From Corallochytrium limacisporum (lineage: Eukaryota > Opisthokonta), in the NCBI GenBank assembly GCA_002811645.1, contig PDIP01000019.1:169281-233280 (forward strand): a stretch of DNA of 64,000 nucleotides. Direction: 5' to 3'. The position numbers and the translations under genes were made by a program. Below the pieces are notes generated by a model. It worked only from the letters and a program-made list of their open reading frames with translations. It had not been told where the DNA came from and made no database searches. This document shows, piece by piece, positions 40,741 to 51,360 of the stretch. Position 1 is the stretch's first letter. Every line of letters starts with the position of its first letter.

Positions 40741-41740
40741 CCTATTCCTGTCACTGGCAGCTGCTCATGCGATTGTTGTGTAAAAAGAACATAGCGACAA
40801 AAGCCACACGTACACATCGCAGTAGCTCGGAGACGCGCCCGTATACGCCCCCTAGCGTACACTAAGCAGCGTTGCACATCTCACCGCAAGGTGCAGCTGG
40901 AGCAAGCAGTAATGCAGAGAGCCCTCCAAGCCTCATTGCCTTTTGGCACACACGCGTGAAAGAAACAAACACATTGCCACACGGGGGAGAGCGAATGTTT
41001 CGGGACACGTTTCCCGAGTAGAGTGCATGTTTGGCTGCCTTTCGACCGACTCTCCAATGCCTTTACAATCTTGCTTTGTGCTTGAAACCGCAAGTGCTGC
41101 TCCACCAAGGGGTACCTGGGCCGTGAAGAGCAACAATGATAGAAAATATTTGGCGGCGTGGCCCAGCCAAACATACGCTACATCGCGCACACAGCCAACA
41201 ACGACGGGGAAGTTGTTCCCTGTCGGAGAGTTTGTCTTTTTTCCGGTGTGCGTCGGGCTTGGGAAAACGAGACACAGAGCGAGCGATAAAAGTGAAACAA
41301 AGGCGATAGCCCGTTTGGAGAGGGAGCTGCCCTACACGAAAACTGCCCGTCCACGAGTGCCCCGGCCTCCCCTTCCTTTCGTTTTTTCCCGGTCTCCCCG
41401 CTTCTCTTTCTTTTCTTTTCCTTTTTCTTATTTCCTTCTCCCTTTTCTCGCGTTGGCGTTCAGACGTGGGGAGGGCTTTCTGCTCTCCGGAACTCTGTGA
41501 GACAGAATCAGGCCGTGGAGGGCCTTTTCCCTTTACTCTGCCCCTCCTCCCCCCTCCTTGGCCGGGACCCACCAACTTTTCGCGCGCGGACCAGGACCCC
41601 CCACACGCTTTGCAATGTCTAACCACCACCAGAGTAGTACTTGACCGGTTCGCCCCGTGTTTCACCTTCCCACCCCAAGCAACCCAAGACTTCGGGCACT
41701 CACGCACTCGCATGCAGCAACAGACTCACGGATCACGGAC

Positions 41741-41776
41741 GCACACATACACACACACACACGCACGCACGCACAC
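41741..41776. repeat. (AC)n-type microsatellite
   Basis: A run of AC and ACGC units of about 36 bases within the 2.2 kb divergent spacer. It is a simple sequence repeat read directly from the sequence. Confidence 0.85.
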
Positions 41777-42494
41777 TGCGCAAGTAGCGCAACGCGAATC
41801 ATCGAGGATGCGAACAGGAGAAAGCCCGACGGCGCGGTGGTGGCTGTTTGATTGGTTTCTACGAACTTTAGATTGAAACTTCAGGCTAGAGCCAGGCGGA
41901 AGGTTGAGTGGCACAGGCGGGTGGTGTGCTCGCCAAAATTGCCTCACTGCCATGTAAGTAATCCGAACACGATTTTCATACATTAAACTACAAAGATCTA
42001 CCACTTTTCTTGGCTACCGATGGCGTGGCACAACAGGTACGGTCCCTTGGGTCACCCGCACCCACCGGAGAAATGGGGCGGAGCGCTGACAAAAAACTGG
42101 ACTCCCTCGTCCGTACACGGTGGACACCACATCAACTGGCCCGCCTGTGTTGTGCCATTTTCGGGTTGGGGGGGGAGCCGGGTTGGAGGCGAGTTTCTTC
42201 TCCCAATCACACAGGGCTGGATTCCTGCGCAACATAAGGTTGGGCCCGGAAGGCTTGCGCGCTCAGTGATTGTGTAGATGCGGAGGTGTGGAAACCGAAC
42301 TATTTGCTTGCACACTTTATTCAGAGGTATACGGAGATCAATGCCCATAAATCTTTAGAATTTGTACAGCTAAAATCATGGAGGATCCGCATACAAACAA
42401 ACAAATATACCAGGCAAGGCAAGGCGAACCTGCAGGACAAAGTCAAGTCAGGATGAAGCTGTTGCGGTAAGAATACTTGCCATTTAAAGAAATA

Positions 42495-43193
42495 ATGCTT
42501 AACTCGGGAGCCCCCGGGTTCCATTACGCACCCCTAAGCGAGGCTGTCGTGTATACTGGCACTACACTATCGACACTGCGGTACCTGGCCGGCAATGGGG
42601 TCCTTCCTCGACAATTCAATACAATGGTTCTGCGCACTTTTGACGCGGGTCTGTCAAGATTTGCCTTCCCCAGTGCCGGTGCACTGTGCTTCGGGTGCGT
42701 ACTGCTCTACTATTTCCGTTTGCTGGAGCGTAACTTTTCATCGCGTAAGTTTGCAGTGTATCTTATATTTACGGGCACCGTCAGCACGGCCGTGGATGTG
42801 GCCCTGGACTTTGCCCTATCCTATGCTAAGAACCCCTACATTTCCTTAACTGGTAGCTCCGGAGGTGCTCTCACTGCTCTGATCATGGCAAGTCTAGTCC
42901 AGTTGATTATGACAGTTCCTGCCACTGAGCGAGTAACGTACAGCAATGTTACATTCACGAACAAACAAGTTGTCTGCCTAATGGCTCTGGCGTACATCAC
43001 GGCAGCATGGCCATGCACGCCTTCAGTCGTTGGCGGACTGGTCGGAGGATGGCTCTATGGCATCAATTTGCTTGCTATTCGGGAACTTAGTATGCCTAAA
43101 TCCGTGGCACGTTTTTTCGACTCCACCTTCGGTGCTTTCTTCGGGCAGCCACCACCACCTCCACGGACAATGCGTCGTCCAGGAATGCGCTAG
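42495..43193 (+). CDS. UBAC2/DSC2-like rhomboid pseudoprotease
   Basis: A 232-residue polytopic membrane protein of the UBAC2/DSC2 rhomboid-like family. UBAC2 retains proteins in the ER, and DSC2 is the rhomboid-like subunit of the fungal Dsc E3 ligase in Golgi/ER quality control. The opening YAPLSEAVV (residues 11-19) and the signature YYFRLLERNFSSRKFAVYL (72-90) are the basis of the call; several hydrophobic helices follow. The rhomboid catalytic Ser/His pair is not evident. The protein ends in a Pro run (PPPPP) and lacks the C-terminal UBA domain of most relatives. The ATG at 42495 fits the family N-terminus; the frame is open slightly upstream with no ATG. It converges with the hydrolase gene, 206 bases between stops. 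Confidence 0.8.
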   Translation: MLNSGAPGFHYAPLSEAVVYTGTTLSTLRYLAGNGVLPRQFNTMVLRTFDAGLSRFAFPSAGALCFGCVLLYYFRLLERNFSSRKFAVYLIFTGTVSTAVDVALDFALSYAKNPYISLTGSSGGALTALIMASLVQLIMTVPATERVTYSNVTFTNKQVVCLMALAYITAAWPCTPSVVGGLVGGWLYGINLLAIRELSMPKSVARFFDSTFGAFFGQPPPPPRTMRRPGMR

Positions 43194-43399
43194 AAGGCAG
43201 ACGTTACCGCATCATGCACATCTTCAAGACACACGTACTCCATAAAGGCTTTCACGTCCATTTATATCGTCGTTCCATACAGGTTCATTAACTCGCACCT
43301 AAGGCCCGCCGTGCACTTATCGCTGGTCCGTATCGACAAATTGGCATCAACAGGTCAGGTATGCTAGTGCGTATGATGGTACGGAATCTATTTACACCT

Positions 43400-44359
43400 T
43401 CAGTTTTCCTTGATGTGCTCAAGGAGGAAACCAGACAGCTCTTCGTAAGCCTCCAGAACGGCAAAATGACCAGCATTGGGAACTACACGGTCGTCAGCAT
43501 GCGGGCACAACTCCCGGAAGAGAGCGGTTGCCTTGGCCGGAATAACGGTATCCTTCTCTGCCCAGATGGCGCGAAGTGAGAAATCTTTGTGGTGTGCATC
43601 CACATTCTTGGCCATGTCATGGACCTCAAAGTCGAAATGTTGAATGGTGGACAGGAAGGACCGCAAGAATCCCGGATGGTTATGGATCTGGTCCTTGACC
43701 GTGTTGTAGTAGACTTCAATTTCGGGTCGCATCTCATCACGGCGGACCTCCTTTTGTACATTGGCAACTATCTCAATACCCACAGCAGAGATGACAGCAT
43801 CGATGAGGAGCGGCATTTGGCGACCAACTTTGAGAAGCCCCGGGTTGCCAATCGCAAAGCCGGCAGGCATAAGCAGTGTCACACTGCGGAGACGTTGAGG
43901 GTAGGCATCTGCAAACTGTATGCTGATTGCGCCACCCAGACTCAATCCAACCAAATGAATCTTCTCTTTGATATCCAAAGCAAACAGTATCTCAGCTAGC
44001 TGTCCCACAAACAATTCATTGCCGTGTTCAGTATCCGCACTATCGGAGAAACCACGTCCGTAGAGATCGAAACGGAGGGTACGGTAACCAGCCTGGTTCA
44101 ATCTCTTTGCGACCTGGTCAAAGACGAATAGGGGACTGCTGACACCATGCACAAACACCACCAGCTCTGAGTCCTTCTTCGGCGTGGTGGGTTCGTCAAG
44201 CCGATAGTGCACAGTACCGTGGCTCAACTTGACGAGCTTACCCGGTGCCTTGGTGACATCGACAGGTCTGAGGGGACCCGTTCCAAACCGATGGACCACG
44301 TTACCAGCGATGAGAGCCAAAAGGCCGATCACTAGAGCGGTAATGAAGAAGCTACGCAT
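43400..44359 (-). CDS. membrane-anchored alpha/beta hydrolase
   Basis: A 319-residue alpha/beta-hydrolase with an N-terminal membrane anchor (about 4-20, FFITALVIGLLALIAG). The fold and triad are clear: oxyanion HG (71-72), DLYGRGFSD (98-106), nucleophile S140 in GLSLGG, acid D270 in WAEKDTVIP and base H298 in NAGHFAVLE. It resembles monoacylglycerol-lipase and ABHD-type esterases; the substrate cannot be told from sequence. The start is the first ATG, directly before the anchor. Between strands 6 and 7 it has a helical lid rich in charged residues. It is tail to tail with the UBAC2-like gene. Confidence 0.88.
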   Translation of the reverse strand: MRSFFITALVIGLLALIAGNVVHRFGTGPLRPVDVTKAPGKLVKLSHGTVHYRLDEPTTPKKDSELVVFVHGVSSPLFVFDQVAKRLNQAGYRTLRFDLYGRGFSDSADTEHGNELFVGQLAEILFALDIKEKIHLVGLSLGGAISIQFADAYPQRLRSVTLLMPAGFAIGNPGLLKVGRQMPLLIDAVISAVGIEIVANVQKEVRRDEMRPEIEVYYNTVKDQIHNHPGFLRSFLSTIQHFDFEVHDMAKNVDAHHKDFSLRAIWAEKDTVIPAKATALFRELCPHADDRVVPNAGHFAVLEAYEELSGFLLEHIKEN

Positions 44360-45537
44360 AATTCTTGCTATTCCAGTGCACTTCAGTATGACCAGAGCAT
44401 TGAATCAGTAGCCCTTCATAAAGTTTGCAGGCCATCCACGCCCCAAGTAGCCAGACATTGACAGGGCTATTCCAGTGTTCTCACAGTCTTCGAAGTGTTT
44501 ACACAGTACACGGTCAGCACACGCTTACAGGGGACGGCGAGTGTTGGGTGCTAAATCACACGCAGGCTATAGTTTTGGCAATGTACAATCCCTCTGATAA
44601 CCTTCGCCAGCGATTGTGCCACCGTACCGTCACCTCCCGCCCCCCTCCTCTCTGGACAGAAATTTCTCTCTGCATCTGCTGCGGAGACCCTCTGTCCACT
44701 CACCCGTGACACCGATGCCACCTCACAAAAATTCCAGCACTGGTGGTCAGGAGTGTGAAAAGGGGGGGAGGGGAAGAGGATACACACGATACGGTTGCGA
44801 CCGACCGAACCCCATTCAGCGTTGTTTTGCACGGGACTGTTAGTTTGTTAAAGGGAGTGGTTTTCAGATGGGGGCCTATTTTCTCCCGTGGGTGGCTGGC
44901 GATGGCGAAAGAAAAACGATCGCCGGCCAAACTCCAAAGAAAAACTATCACGGGGCTTTCATCAACAAAAACAGTGAAAAGTTTGGCAGCGACGGTGGGC
45001 CCTTTGTGTGTGAGTTTGGGGAGGAGGTGGGGGAGGGAGGGACCCGATGTCCCGTCCCTCCGCCAGCCACGGGCGGGAACGCACTTCGCTGAAGGGGGCC
45101 CGCGGGGGGGGGNNNNNNNNNNNNNNNNNNNNNNNNNNNNNNNNNNNNNNNNNNNNNNNNNNNNNNNNNNNNNNNNNNNNNNNNNNNNNNNNNNNNNNNN
45201 NNNNNNNNNNNNNNNNNNNNNNNNNNNNNNNNNNNNNNNNNNNNNNNNNNNNNNNNNNNNNNNNNNNNNNNNNNNNNNNNNNNNNNNNNNNNNNNNNNNN
45301 NNNNNNNNNNNNNNNNGGGGGGGGGGGGGGCGCTAGGAGAGAGGCGGGGTGCCGGGACTCCAACGGAATGGCGTTCTCCCAGAAGCCTGTCTTGACTGTC
45401 TGCAATGCTACTTGACGGATTGCACCTGATTTTCAATTTTTTTGCCTGCCATTGACCGAACTGTGGGGTGGACTATACTAACACGACTTGGGAGCAGATC
45501 ATTCCTGAGACTGTTCGGAATAGTATAGAAGCCAACC
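44360..45537. promoter_or_regulatory. divergent spacer with G-rich tracts and assembly gap
   Basis: A head-to-head spacer between the hydrolase gene and the 489-residue gene. It holds a seven-G run (44762-44768), a G-quadruplex candidate at 45018-45041 with four G runs, and the gap at 45113-45316. Any frame reported across the gap is meaningless. Confidence 0.5.
45113..45316. other. assembly gap (204 N) inside poly-G
   Basis: 204 unknown bases are flanked on the left by ten G (45103-45112) and on the right by fourteen G (45317-45330). The gap therefore sits in a homopolymer or G-rich repeat that did not assemble; its true length is unknown. Confidence 0.95.
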
Positions 45538-47007
45538 ATGTCAGCTGGAACTTGGGATGATCTCGACAGCGTCGAGCAGGAGGCCTTTGATTGGTCTGAT
45601 AAGGTGCATGATGTGCTCTTGATCGCAATAAAGGATGATGAAGCAGTGGAATTTGATATTTACGAGAAATTGATGGAATGCACGGAAGCAGTTTTCGGTG
45701 AATTTCTGCAGTACATGACAGAGGAATCATATGATGAAACACAACAGAAACAGGCCAGTATTCCAGAGCAACGGCGCATTGTTCTCCACTTTAGTGCTCT
45801 GGTCAATAATTCTAACGTATTCAAATGCATGGTGCACCTCATCAGTACCAGTTGGCATGATGCAAAGCTTGTGAACGACTGGGCGGAAATGGACCCCGAG
45901 AGCAACCGGCACGAGTCTGAAGACGAGGACATCTGCAAGGACGTTGAGCTAGACTCAGGTGGGCGTCTGGGTGTATTCCGATGGTTGCATCTGTTGGCAT
46001 CGCTACAAGTCGTCGGGCTTGATACGTTTCTGGCAGAAATTGCTCCGGTTGTCGGGGTATTTGCAATGCGTAGGCACGCCATGAAGGCCTCTGACCCTGC
46101 CCTTGATGTTGTCTTGCAGGCCCTGGCACTGTCCCGTAATCTCAATCCCCAACACTCATTTGTGCGGGAGATCCCCGGGCCTTTTCAGGCTCATAGTTTG
46201 TACCCAATTGACCGCTATGAAGGCTGGCAAGGCCGCCTCTTCATGGCGTTCCAACGATTGCGTCAGCAAGAACTGGCAGTCAGTCAGAAACATCTTCGGG
46301 ACTCTGTGCGTAAAAATGGCGATGTCTCCAATGGCCCCAATACCCCTCGCGACAGCACGATGCGTGACACCCCGAGTGCGGGCTCCACAGACTCCAAACT
46401 CACCCGTGGTTCATCTAAGAAGGATGGAAGCACCATGCAGCGGGTCAACTCTGGGACCATGCTTTCGCGCATGGGCAGCGCTGGTCGCAATCCACTAACC
46501 GAGGCTGCTATTCATGCCCACGAGACCGAAAAACGTGGTCGTAATGCGTACATTGACCCATTCTACGACGTCCTTCTGGCCCTCAACAGTATCGACGGCA
46601 ACACTCGGTCTCCCGCAGCAGCCCTATGCATTCGCGGTAGCAATCGCTATGGTGAGTGTCTTCCTGCGTACATTCGCAAATACCATCTTCACATCACCAC
46701 CATAATTGCTGCCTCTGGTTTCAAAAACAAGGTGGTTCAGAATTACGAGGATGGAGAGCGGGTGATCATGTGCGACGACCTCACTCAGCAGCTGGCATTC
46801 ATGGCATACGGATGCGCAACCGTCTCCCAAGGGGATTGTTTCGAAGAGGTCCGCAAGGTCCTCTCCGTTCTTGAACTCCGTGCTATTCATTCCCTCCAAT
46901 GGGAGATGGTCGTACTTCTACGCAGCATGCAAAAGACCCTGAGCCCGCGATCGGATGGCAAAGAAAGGGTCTTCCTTGGCGATGAATCCTTTGCTGTCAC
47001 CACTTAA
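45538..47007 (+). CDS. uncharacterised 489-residue protein
   Basis: No family recognised. The N-terminal 260 residues are predicted mostly helical with an acidic stretch (HESEDEDICKDVELD, about 125-139). A Ser/Thr-rich, probably disordered linker follows at about 265-320 (RDSTMRDTPSAGSTDSKL), then a second compact part at about 335-470 with conserved-looking aromatic and Arg/Gly residues (YIDPFYDVLLALNSIDG, RGSNRYGECLPAYIRKY). No membrane segment or signal peptide. The ATG at 45538 is in good context (ACCATG) and first in frame. It lies 420 bases upstream of Nup160 in the same direction. It is a good candidate for a lineage-specific protein family. Confidence 0.7.
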   Translation: MSAGTWDDLDSVEQEAFDWSDKVHDVLLIAIKDDEAVEFDIYEKLMECTEAVFGEFLQYMTEESYDETQQKQASIPEQRRIVLHFSALVNNSNVFKCMVHLISTSWHDAKLVNDWAEMDPESNRHESEDEDICKDVELDSGGRLGVFRWLHLLASLQVVGLDTFLAEIAPVVGVFAMRRHAMKASDPALDVVLQALALSRNLNPQHSFVREIPGPFQAHSLYPIDRYEGWQGRLFMAFQRLRQQELAVSQKHLRDSVRKNGDVSNGPNTPRDSTMRDTPSAGSTDSKLTRGSSKKDGSTMQRVNSGTMLSRMGSAGRNPLTEAAIHAHETEKRGRNAYIDPFYDVLLALNSIDGNTRSPAAALCIRGSNRYGECLPAYIRKYHLHITTIIAASGFKNKVVQNYEDGERVIMCDDLTQQLAFMAYGCATVSQGDCFEEVRKVLSVLELRAIHSLQWEMVVLLRSMQKTLSPRSDGKERVFLGDESFAVTT

Positions 47008-47427
47008 AATTGTATACTATAGCATCCATTAGACTCTTGTAGAGGAGCACCGTTTGTTCTCTTCTCCCCCCCCCCTTCAATTCTCTCTGTCCAATTCCCC
47101 CCCCTCCGGAGCGCAGTGGCTTTGTTTTGGCGCGCGTGGTTTTTTGAGGTGTGGCGGTTGGCGTATGGACCCCTTTCTTGAACTCTCCACTGTTTGGTCT
47201 GCTGAAGCCAGTGGCGTCGGAGATTTCAGACCTACTACGGCGTTTTCCTGGGTACTTTAGGAAACTCGTTTGTCCATTGGTGTCGTACAATCTATCAGAG
47301 TGTCAAAGTAGTAAACTAATCTCCGGTTTGACGGGCGTGAAATAGGCATTAGTTTTGTACCTACATTTGGGCAACATGATGTAGACGGTTATTTCTTGTA
47401 ATAGGATACATATACGTAGTAGTAACA
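47008..47427. promoter_or_regulatory. spacer upstream of Nup160
   Basis: A 420-base tandem spacer with C runs of ten (47066-47075) and eight (47097-47104). It must contain the 3' end of the upstream gene and the Nup160 promoter. No further element could be supported. Confidence 0.45.
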
Positions 47428-50400
47428 ATGGAAGAACAGCCACTTGCGGGTCCCTCTGTATGGGATCCGAGCTTTGTGACGGCGCTGGCTTTACCAGCAG
47501 CAGTTAGCGAGGACCATGACTTTAGTATGCTCACACTTCCCGCAAGTGACGGTGATGGACTAGGTCTGGATTCCATGAGCGTGAATCCGCTTATTGCAAC
47601 CGGACTCTTTGCATGGGGCCATGGCACGTTAGTGTGGAGGCAGACCTATCACGGTGGGGAAGCCCATGAATTCAAAGTCGAGCACATCAACCGGGAAGGA
47701 CGGCAGACCGAACTGGTCCGGCAGGTTATGCAAGGCCGTGCCCTAGAGTTGGGCGTCTTTACTGTTTGCCCAGAGGAGAATTTGGCATACGTCTATATCT
47801 GTACGACCCTGGGAATCCATCGGGTGGCTGTTAAGCACACACCGGCGCATGGTGTGTCAGCGACAGTTAACACAGAATTGCACACGAGTCGCGTACCCGA
47901 GGATTCAAAGGTCATTTACACACCGTTGGACGGCCGTGAAATGGCAATGGCGTTAGTTATTGATTCAACCAATGTCATGTTGGCAGTGTACGATGACAGC
48001 TTAACTCTCAGGGCTGCGGCAAAGATGGGCTGGAGAAACCAGGGAATGTTTTCCTTCCTGAGCAGGCCTGCACCTCTGGTGTCAGCGGTAGTGCTTCCCT
48101 TTCACCACGACGGTCCTGATCTGCTTCATGTCCTCGTTACCAATGAAGATGGTCAAGCACAGATCTGGGCCCTCGACCGCAACCAAGGGCTACGGGATAT
48201 CGGTCATAAGAGCCTTGATATGCGCCACAGTCTAAATCCAATGTCCCATGCTCGCACTGTCAACGGATTGAAAGTGGAAAGCATGTTTGCAATTGCCACT
48301 GCTGGCGACGTCCTTCTCTTTGTTTCCACGGTACTGAAGGAATCAAACAACTCGCCAGACTGCCCCTATGAAATATTCACTGTGAACATTACCCCAACCA
48401 TCCTTGACGAAGACACAAGCAACCAAGTACATAGCAACGGGAACGGAACCGAAGATGAGAGTTTACTGGATGCCCTGAAGGTTTCTTCAGCTGCAAGCTC
48501 TATCACCGTGCAGAGCGCCTATGAGTCATATGGAGAGACCTACTCATACATTCTGGTGAAGGCAGCTGATGATGCCATAACTACTTGCTGGACCATCGAC
48601 CACGAGGAGTGTGTGGTCGTGGATACGATTGAGGTGCCTGAAGCTCTGCTAGCGAACGACAACCCTGTGCTTGGCCTGGGCACTCTGTATGGCTGGGAAA
48701 CAGACCCTGTTTTCATTAGTGGTCATGCTATGTGCCTTGTCACCGGCAGTCAGTCTCTGGTTAATCGCTACACTCCTGACGTGGACGGCCATGAGTGGGC
48801 ATGGGAGCTACTCGGATTGGTGGCTGGCTCTCTATGGGATTCTACGGACGGGGAGGACGACGCAGAAGCTACGGAGGAGTCAGTCATGCAGTCTTTGCTG
48901 CAGGATCTCCGCAGCAATGTCTTGCAGAACTTGCGTGGTGTGGTCAAGGACATGATTGTGCAGGTTGGCAGTGGGCATCACGGTCCACCAAACTTGATAC
49001 GTGAGTTGATTCTGCTTTTGCAGGATGGATCTAGTGCAACGGAAATGCAGCAAGGACTGCGGGCGATTCTCCAGATTAATGGCTCAAGCAGCGATAACAC
49101 ACTCAAGGTCAACAAGTTTGACATCAACAGTCTTACAGACATGTCAAACTTTACACTGTACGAAGCCATTACTGCCATGGAACTACAGAAAGAGGTCCAT
49201 CGGCGGTGGCAATTATCTCTTGCAATGTTTGTGGCAGCCTCACTCGTGGTGGAATACGGAGTTGAAGCTGGTATGGACCGTGCTGAGTTGCAGAAGGCAT
49301 TTAGTGGAGACTTCATGCATGAAATAGCTGATCATTTTCGCCGTTCATACGGACTGGCCATGGTCTTTGACGACAATGTGCACGCGCAGACCCTGGCACT
49401 GCAGCTGTTGTACATCCACTCCTGCGATCCCAACGCAGAGGGTTTCACCCTAGAACTGGCCACCAACATGGCACTTACCACCCTGTACCAGGAACTGTTT
49501 ATCTGCGGTGGTGGGCATATCATCTATGTGACTATGGACGATGCTTCCAGGTGTCGCGACGTGCTCAGTGTTTTCAACGATGGCACCGCAGTGTATTCCT
49601 TCCTTGGAGCCGAGGTAGTGGCCAGGCATCCGCATGCATTGCCCCAACGGTACGCTATTGTGGAAGCTCTGGCAGCTGCCTTAGACCACTTTGGCAGCGA
49701 GGCCAGCGAGCTCGTTGTTTCTGCGTGCCCGAACCTAACTCTCTTTGACCCGCTACGACAGGGTCTGCTGGCATACTGTTTGCACCTGCTAAAGGTAGCG
49801 GACCACATCTGCTACGTTGAGCGGCGGGCCAACATTGCGGTCGAAATTGGCCGCCTTTGCCTGAGTGTCGTCGAGTTTTCTCTGCGAAAGTACGGTAGCG
49901 AAGAACGCACCTCTACCGCGCTGCTACCCTATGATGACGCCCTTCGCTGCGACAGTGCAGCCCGCGGACATCTCATTCAGTACTTCTTCGATGCCGGTAA
50001 CGAGACTGACTCTATTGCGTACGAAGAGGCCTTCCAGACCATCATTGGCTACCGCGAACATGAGGGCCGCAAGATCATGCTCATGCGGATGCTAGAACTC
50101 ATGCACGGTCGTGGCTGTTTGAATATGCTGCTGGCCTTCCCCTTGGCTGGCCTTTCTGGGGACTTGCGCGATGGCATCTATGAACGCATCGATATTGCCT
50201 TTCGCCTCAGTGCCACATCTGCAGATGGCACTGGCGGTGTTCCTCTACTTGCCTTCTACCCGCAGAGCCAGTTTCTGTACTCTCTTTACGTCAAGCGTAA
50301 TGACCACATGGGCGCTGCAACCATCAAGTATGAAATGGCCTCATTGCTGCGCGAATTGATCCTCCGCGCTCCTGGCCTGAGCCAGGAACAGCGAGTGCAG

Positions 50401-51264
50401 TGTTTACGCGGTGCCGTGGACTCATACCGAAGCTGCCTTAATTCGCTAGCACTCTTCGACGACGACAGTGATGAACTTGTTCTAATCGCCGCACGACGGG
50501 CTATCAATTCACAGGGCGTGCCAGAAGGCTCGATCCTGTGCCAGGTGCGGTACCGAGACGTCTTGGCCGAGGCTGAGATCATGTACGCCAAGGAGATCCT
50601 TCTCGAGGGCGCCATCGATGAAGGCATCCTGCGCACGGAGAATGCAGAAGCACTTATTCCTCTGCTAATTTCCAAGGAGAGCCGTGCCTTTCTGGCCGCT
50701 AAACGTCTTGCCATTCATAGCCGTAGCGAGCAGGCGATGGTACTTGTCATGAAAGGTCTCGCTCAAGGTCTGATTGACAGCAGCCGAGTCGACACGGACG
50801 AGTATCAACTGGTGACGCAGCAGTTCCTTATGCGGAATCGAGTCCCGGCAAGTGTTGGTGGGCAGGCCAGCCGCGCGTACTGGTACCTCATCCGCCAGTA
50901 CTCCACGGGCAGGGACGTTAAATCAGAACTACCTTCCGTCAAGCCCGCGCTGACTGTATTGGAGCACCTGCTGCAGCACAACTGCGCCGATTCGCTGGTG
51001 CGGTGGTTCTGGGATCTCTGTCTTGCTGAGGGCGGTAGTCAGACTATCCGCGCCTTTCTGCAGTATAATTACATAGCTTCTGCTGCACGGGCCTTTCTGC
51101 TCATGGCCCAGGCGGTGGAGGAGGAACTGGTCGAGGGCCAGGCGGTGCCCATGCCTTTGTTAGACGAGATCGTGGCAAAGATTGATATTGTTCTACAGGA
51201 CCCGAATGTCTCTGCCTCAACTCGGGAGACACTGCACAATCGTAAAGCCGCTCTCACAGCGTAG
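47428..51264 (+). CDS. NUP160: nucleoporin Nup160/Nup120
   Basis: A 1278-residue scaffold nucleoporin of the Y-complex (Nup107-160; yeast Nup120). The N-terminal half (about 60-440) has beta-propeller-like repeats with poor sequence identity, as usual for this family (for example LAYVYICTTLGIHRVAV and LHVLVTNEDGQAQIWALD). The C-terminal part is helical; the most diagnostic stretch is around residues 890-990 (a FP-containing turn, then FLYSLYVKRNDHMGAATIKYEM, cited as YSLYVKRNDHMGAATI). It is shorter than human Nup160 (about 1440) and close to fungal Nup120. The ATG at 47428 is in good context. Tail to tail with MED10 (96 bases between stops). The family call rests on recalled similarity. Confidence 0.82.
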   Translation: MEEQPLAGPSVWDPSFVTALALPAAVSEDHDFSMLTLPASDGDGLGLDSMSVNPLIATGLFAWGHGTLVWRQTYHGGEAHEFKVEHINREGRQTELVRQVMQGRALELGVFTVCPEENLAYVYICTTLGIHRVAVKHTPAHGVSATVNTELHTSRVPEDSKVIYTPLDGREMAMALVIDSTNVMLAVYDDSLTLRAAAKMGWRNQGMFSFLSRPAPLVSAVVLPFHHDGPDLLHVLVTNEDGQAQIWALDRNQGLRDIGHKSLDMRHSLNPMSHARTVNGLKVESMFAIATAGDVLLFVSTVLKESNNSPDCPYEIFTVNITPTILDEDTSNQVHSNGNGTEDESLLDALKVSSAASSITVQSAYESYGETYSYILVKAADDAITTCWTIDHEECVVVDTIEVPEALLANDNPVLGLGTLYGWETDPVFISGHAMCLVTGSQSLVNRYTPDVDGHEWAWELLGLVAGSLWDSTDGEDDAEATEESVMQSLLQDLRSNVLQNLRGVVKDMIVQVGSGHHGPPNLIRELILLLQDGSSATEMQQGLRAILQINGSSSDNTLKVNKFDINSLTDMSNFTLYEAITAMELQKEVHRRWQLSLAMFVAASLVVEYGVEAGMDRAELQKAFSGDFMHEIADHFRRSYGLAMVFDDNVHAQTLALQLLYIHSCDPNAEGFTLELATNMALTTLYQELFICGGGHIIYVTMDDASRCRDVLSVFNDGTAVYSFLGAEVVARHPHALPQRYAIVEALAAALDHFGSEASELVVSACPNLTLFDPLRQGLLAYCLHLLKVADHICYVERRANIAVEIGRLCLSVVEFSLRKYGSEERTSTALLPYDDALRCDSAARGHLIQYFFDAGNETDSIAYEEAFQTIIGYREHEGRKIMLMRMLELMHGRGCLNMLLAFPLAGLSGDLRDGIYERIDIAFRLSATSADGTGGVPLLAFYPQSQFLYSLYVKRNDHMGAATIKYEMASLLRELILRAPGLSQEQRVQCLRGAVDSYRSCLNSLALFDDDSDELVLIAARRAINSQGVPEGSILCQVRYRDVLAEAEIMYAKEILLEGAIDEGILRTENAEALIPLLISKESRAFLAAKRLAIHSRSEQAMVLVMKGLAQGLIDSSRVDTDEYQLVTQQFLMRNRVPASVGGQASRAYWYLIRQYSTGRDVKSELPSVKPALTVLEHLLQHNCADSLVRWFWDLCLAEGGSQTIRAFLQYNYIASAARAFLLMAQAVEEELVEGQAVPMPLLDEIVAKIDIVLQDPNVSASTRETLHNRKAALTA

Positions 51265-51360
51265 GACACCACACACATTTACACCAAAATCGATCATACT
51301 TAATAAAAACCAGTATAGAACATGTAAATTAAATTGATGATTGTACGCAATATAAAATGA

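Larger units (their letters stand above)
40307..42494. promoter_or_regulatory. 2.2 kb divergent spacer, membrane protein / UBAC2-like
   Basis: A head-to-head spacer. It contains a small cysteine-bearing minus-strand frame at 40498-40740 of uncertain status, a C/T-rich stretch at about 41370-41460, a second C-rich stretch at about 41525-41570, an AC dinucleotide repeat at 41741-41776 and a seven-G run at 42170-42176. No named promoter element could be supported. Confidence 0.45.

Noticed and set aside
42463-42512. Possible short first exon and micro-intron (GTAAGA ... AG) before the UBAC2-like gene
   Set aside because: The protein from the ATG at 42495 already matches the family N-terminus, and no other gene here has an intron.
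44743-45436. Frames running through the assembly gap
   Set aside because: They exist only because unknown bases carry no stops.
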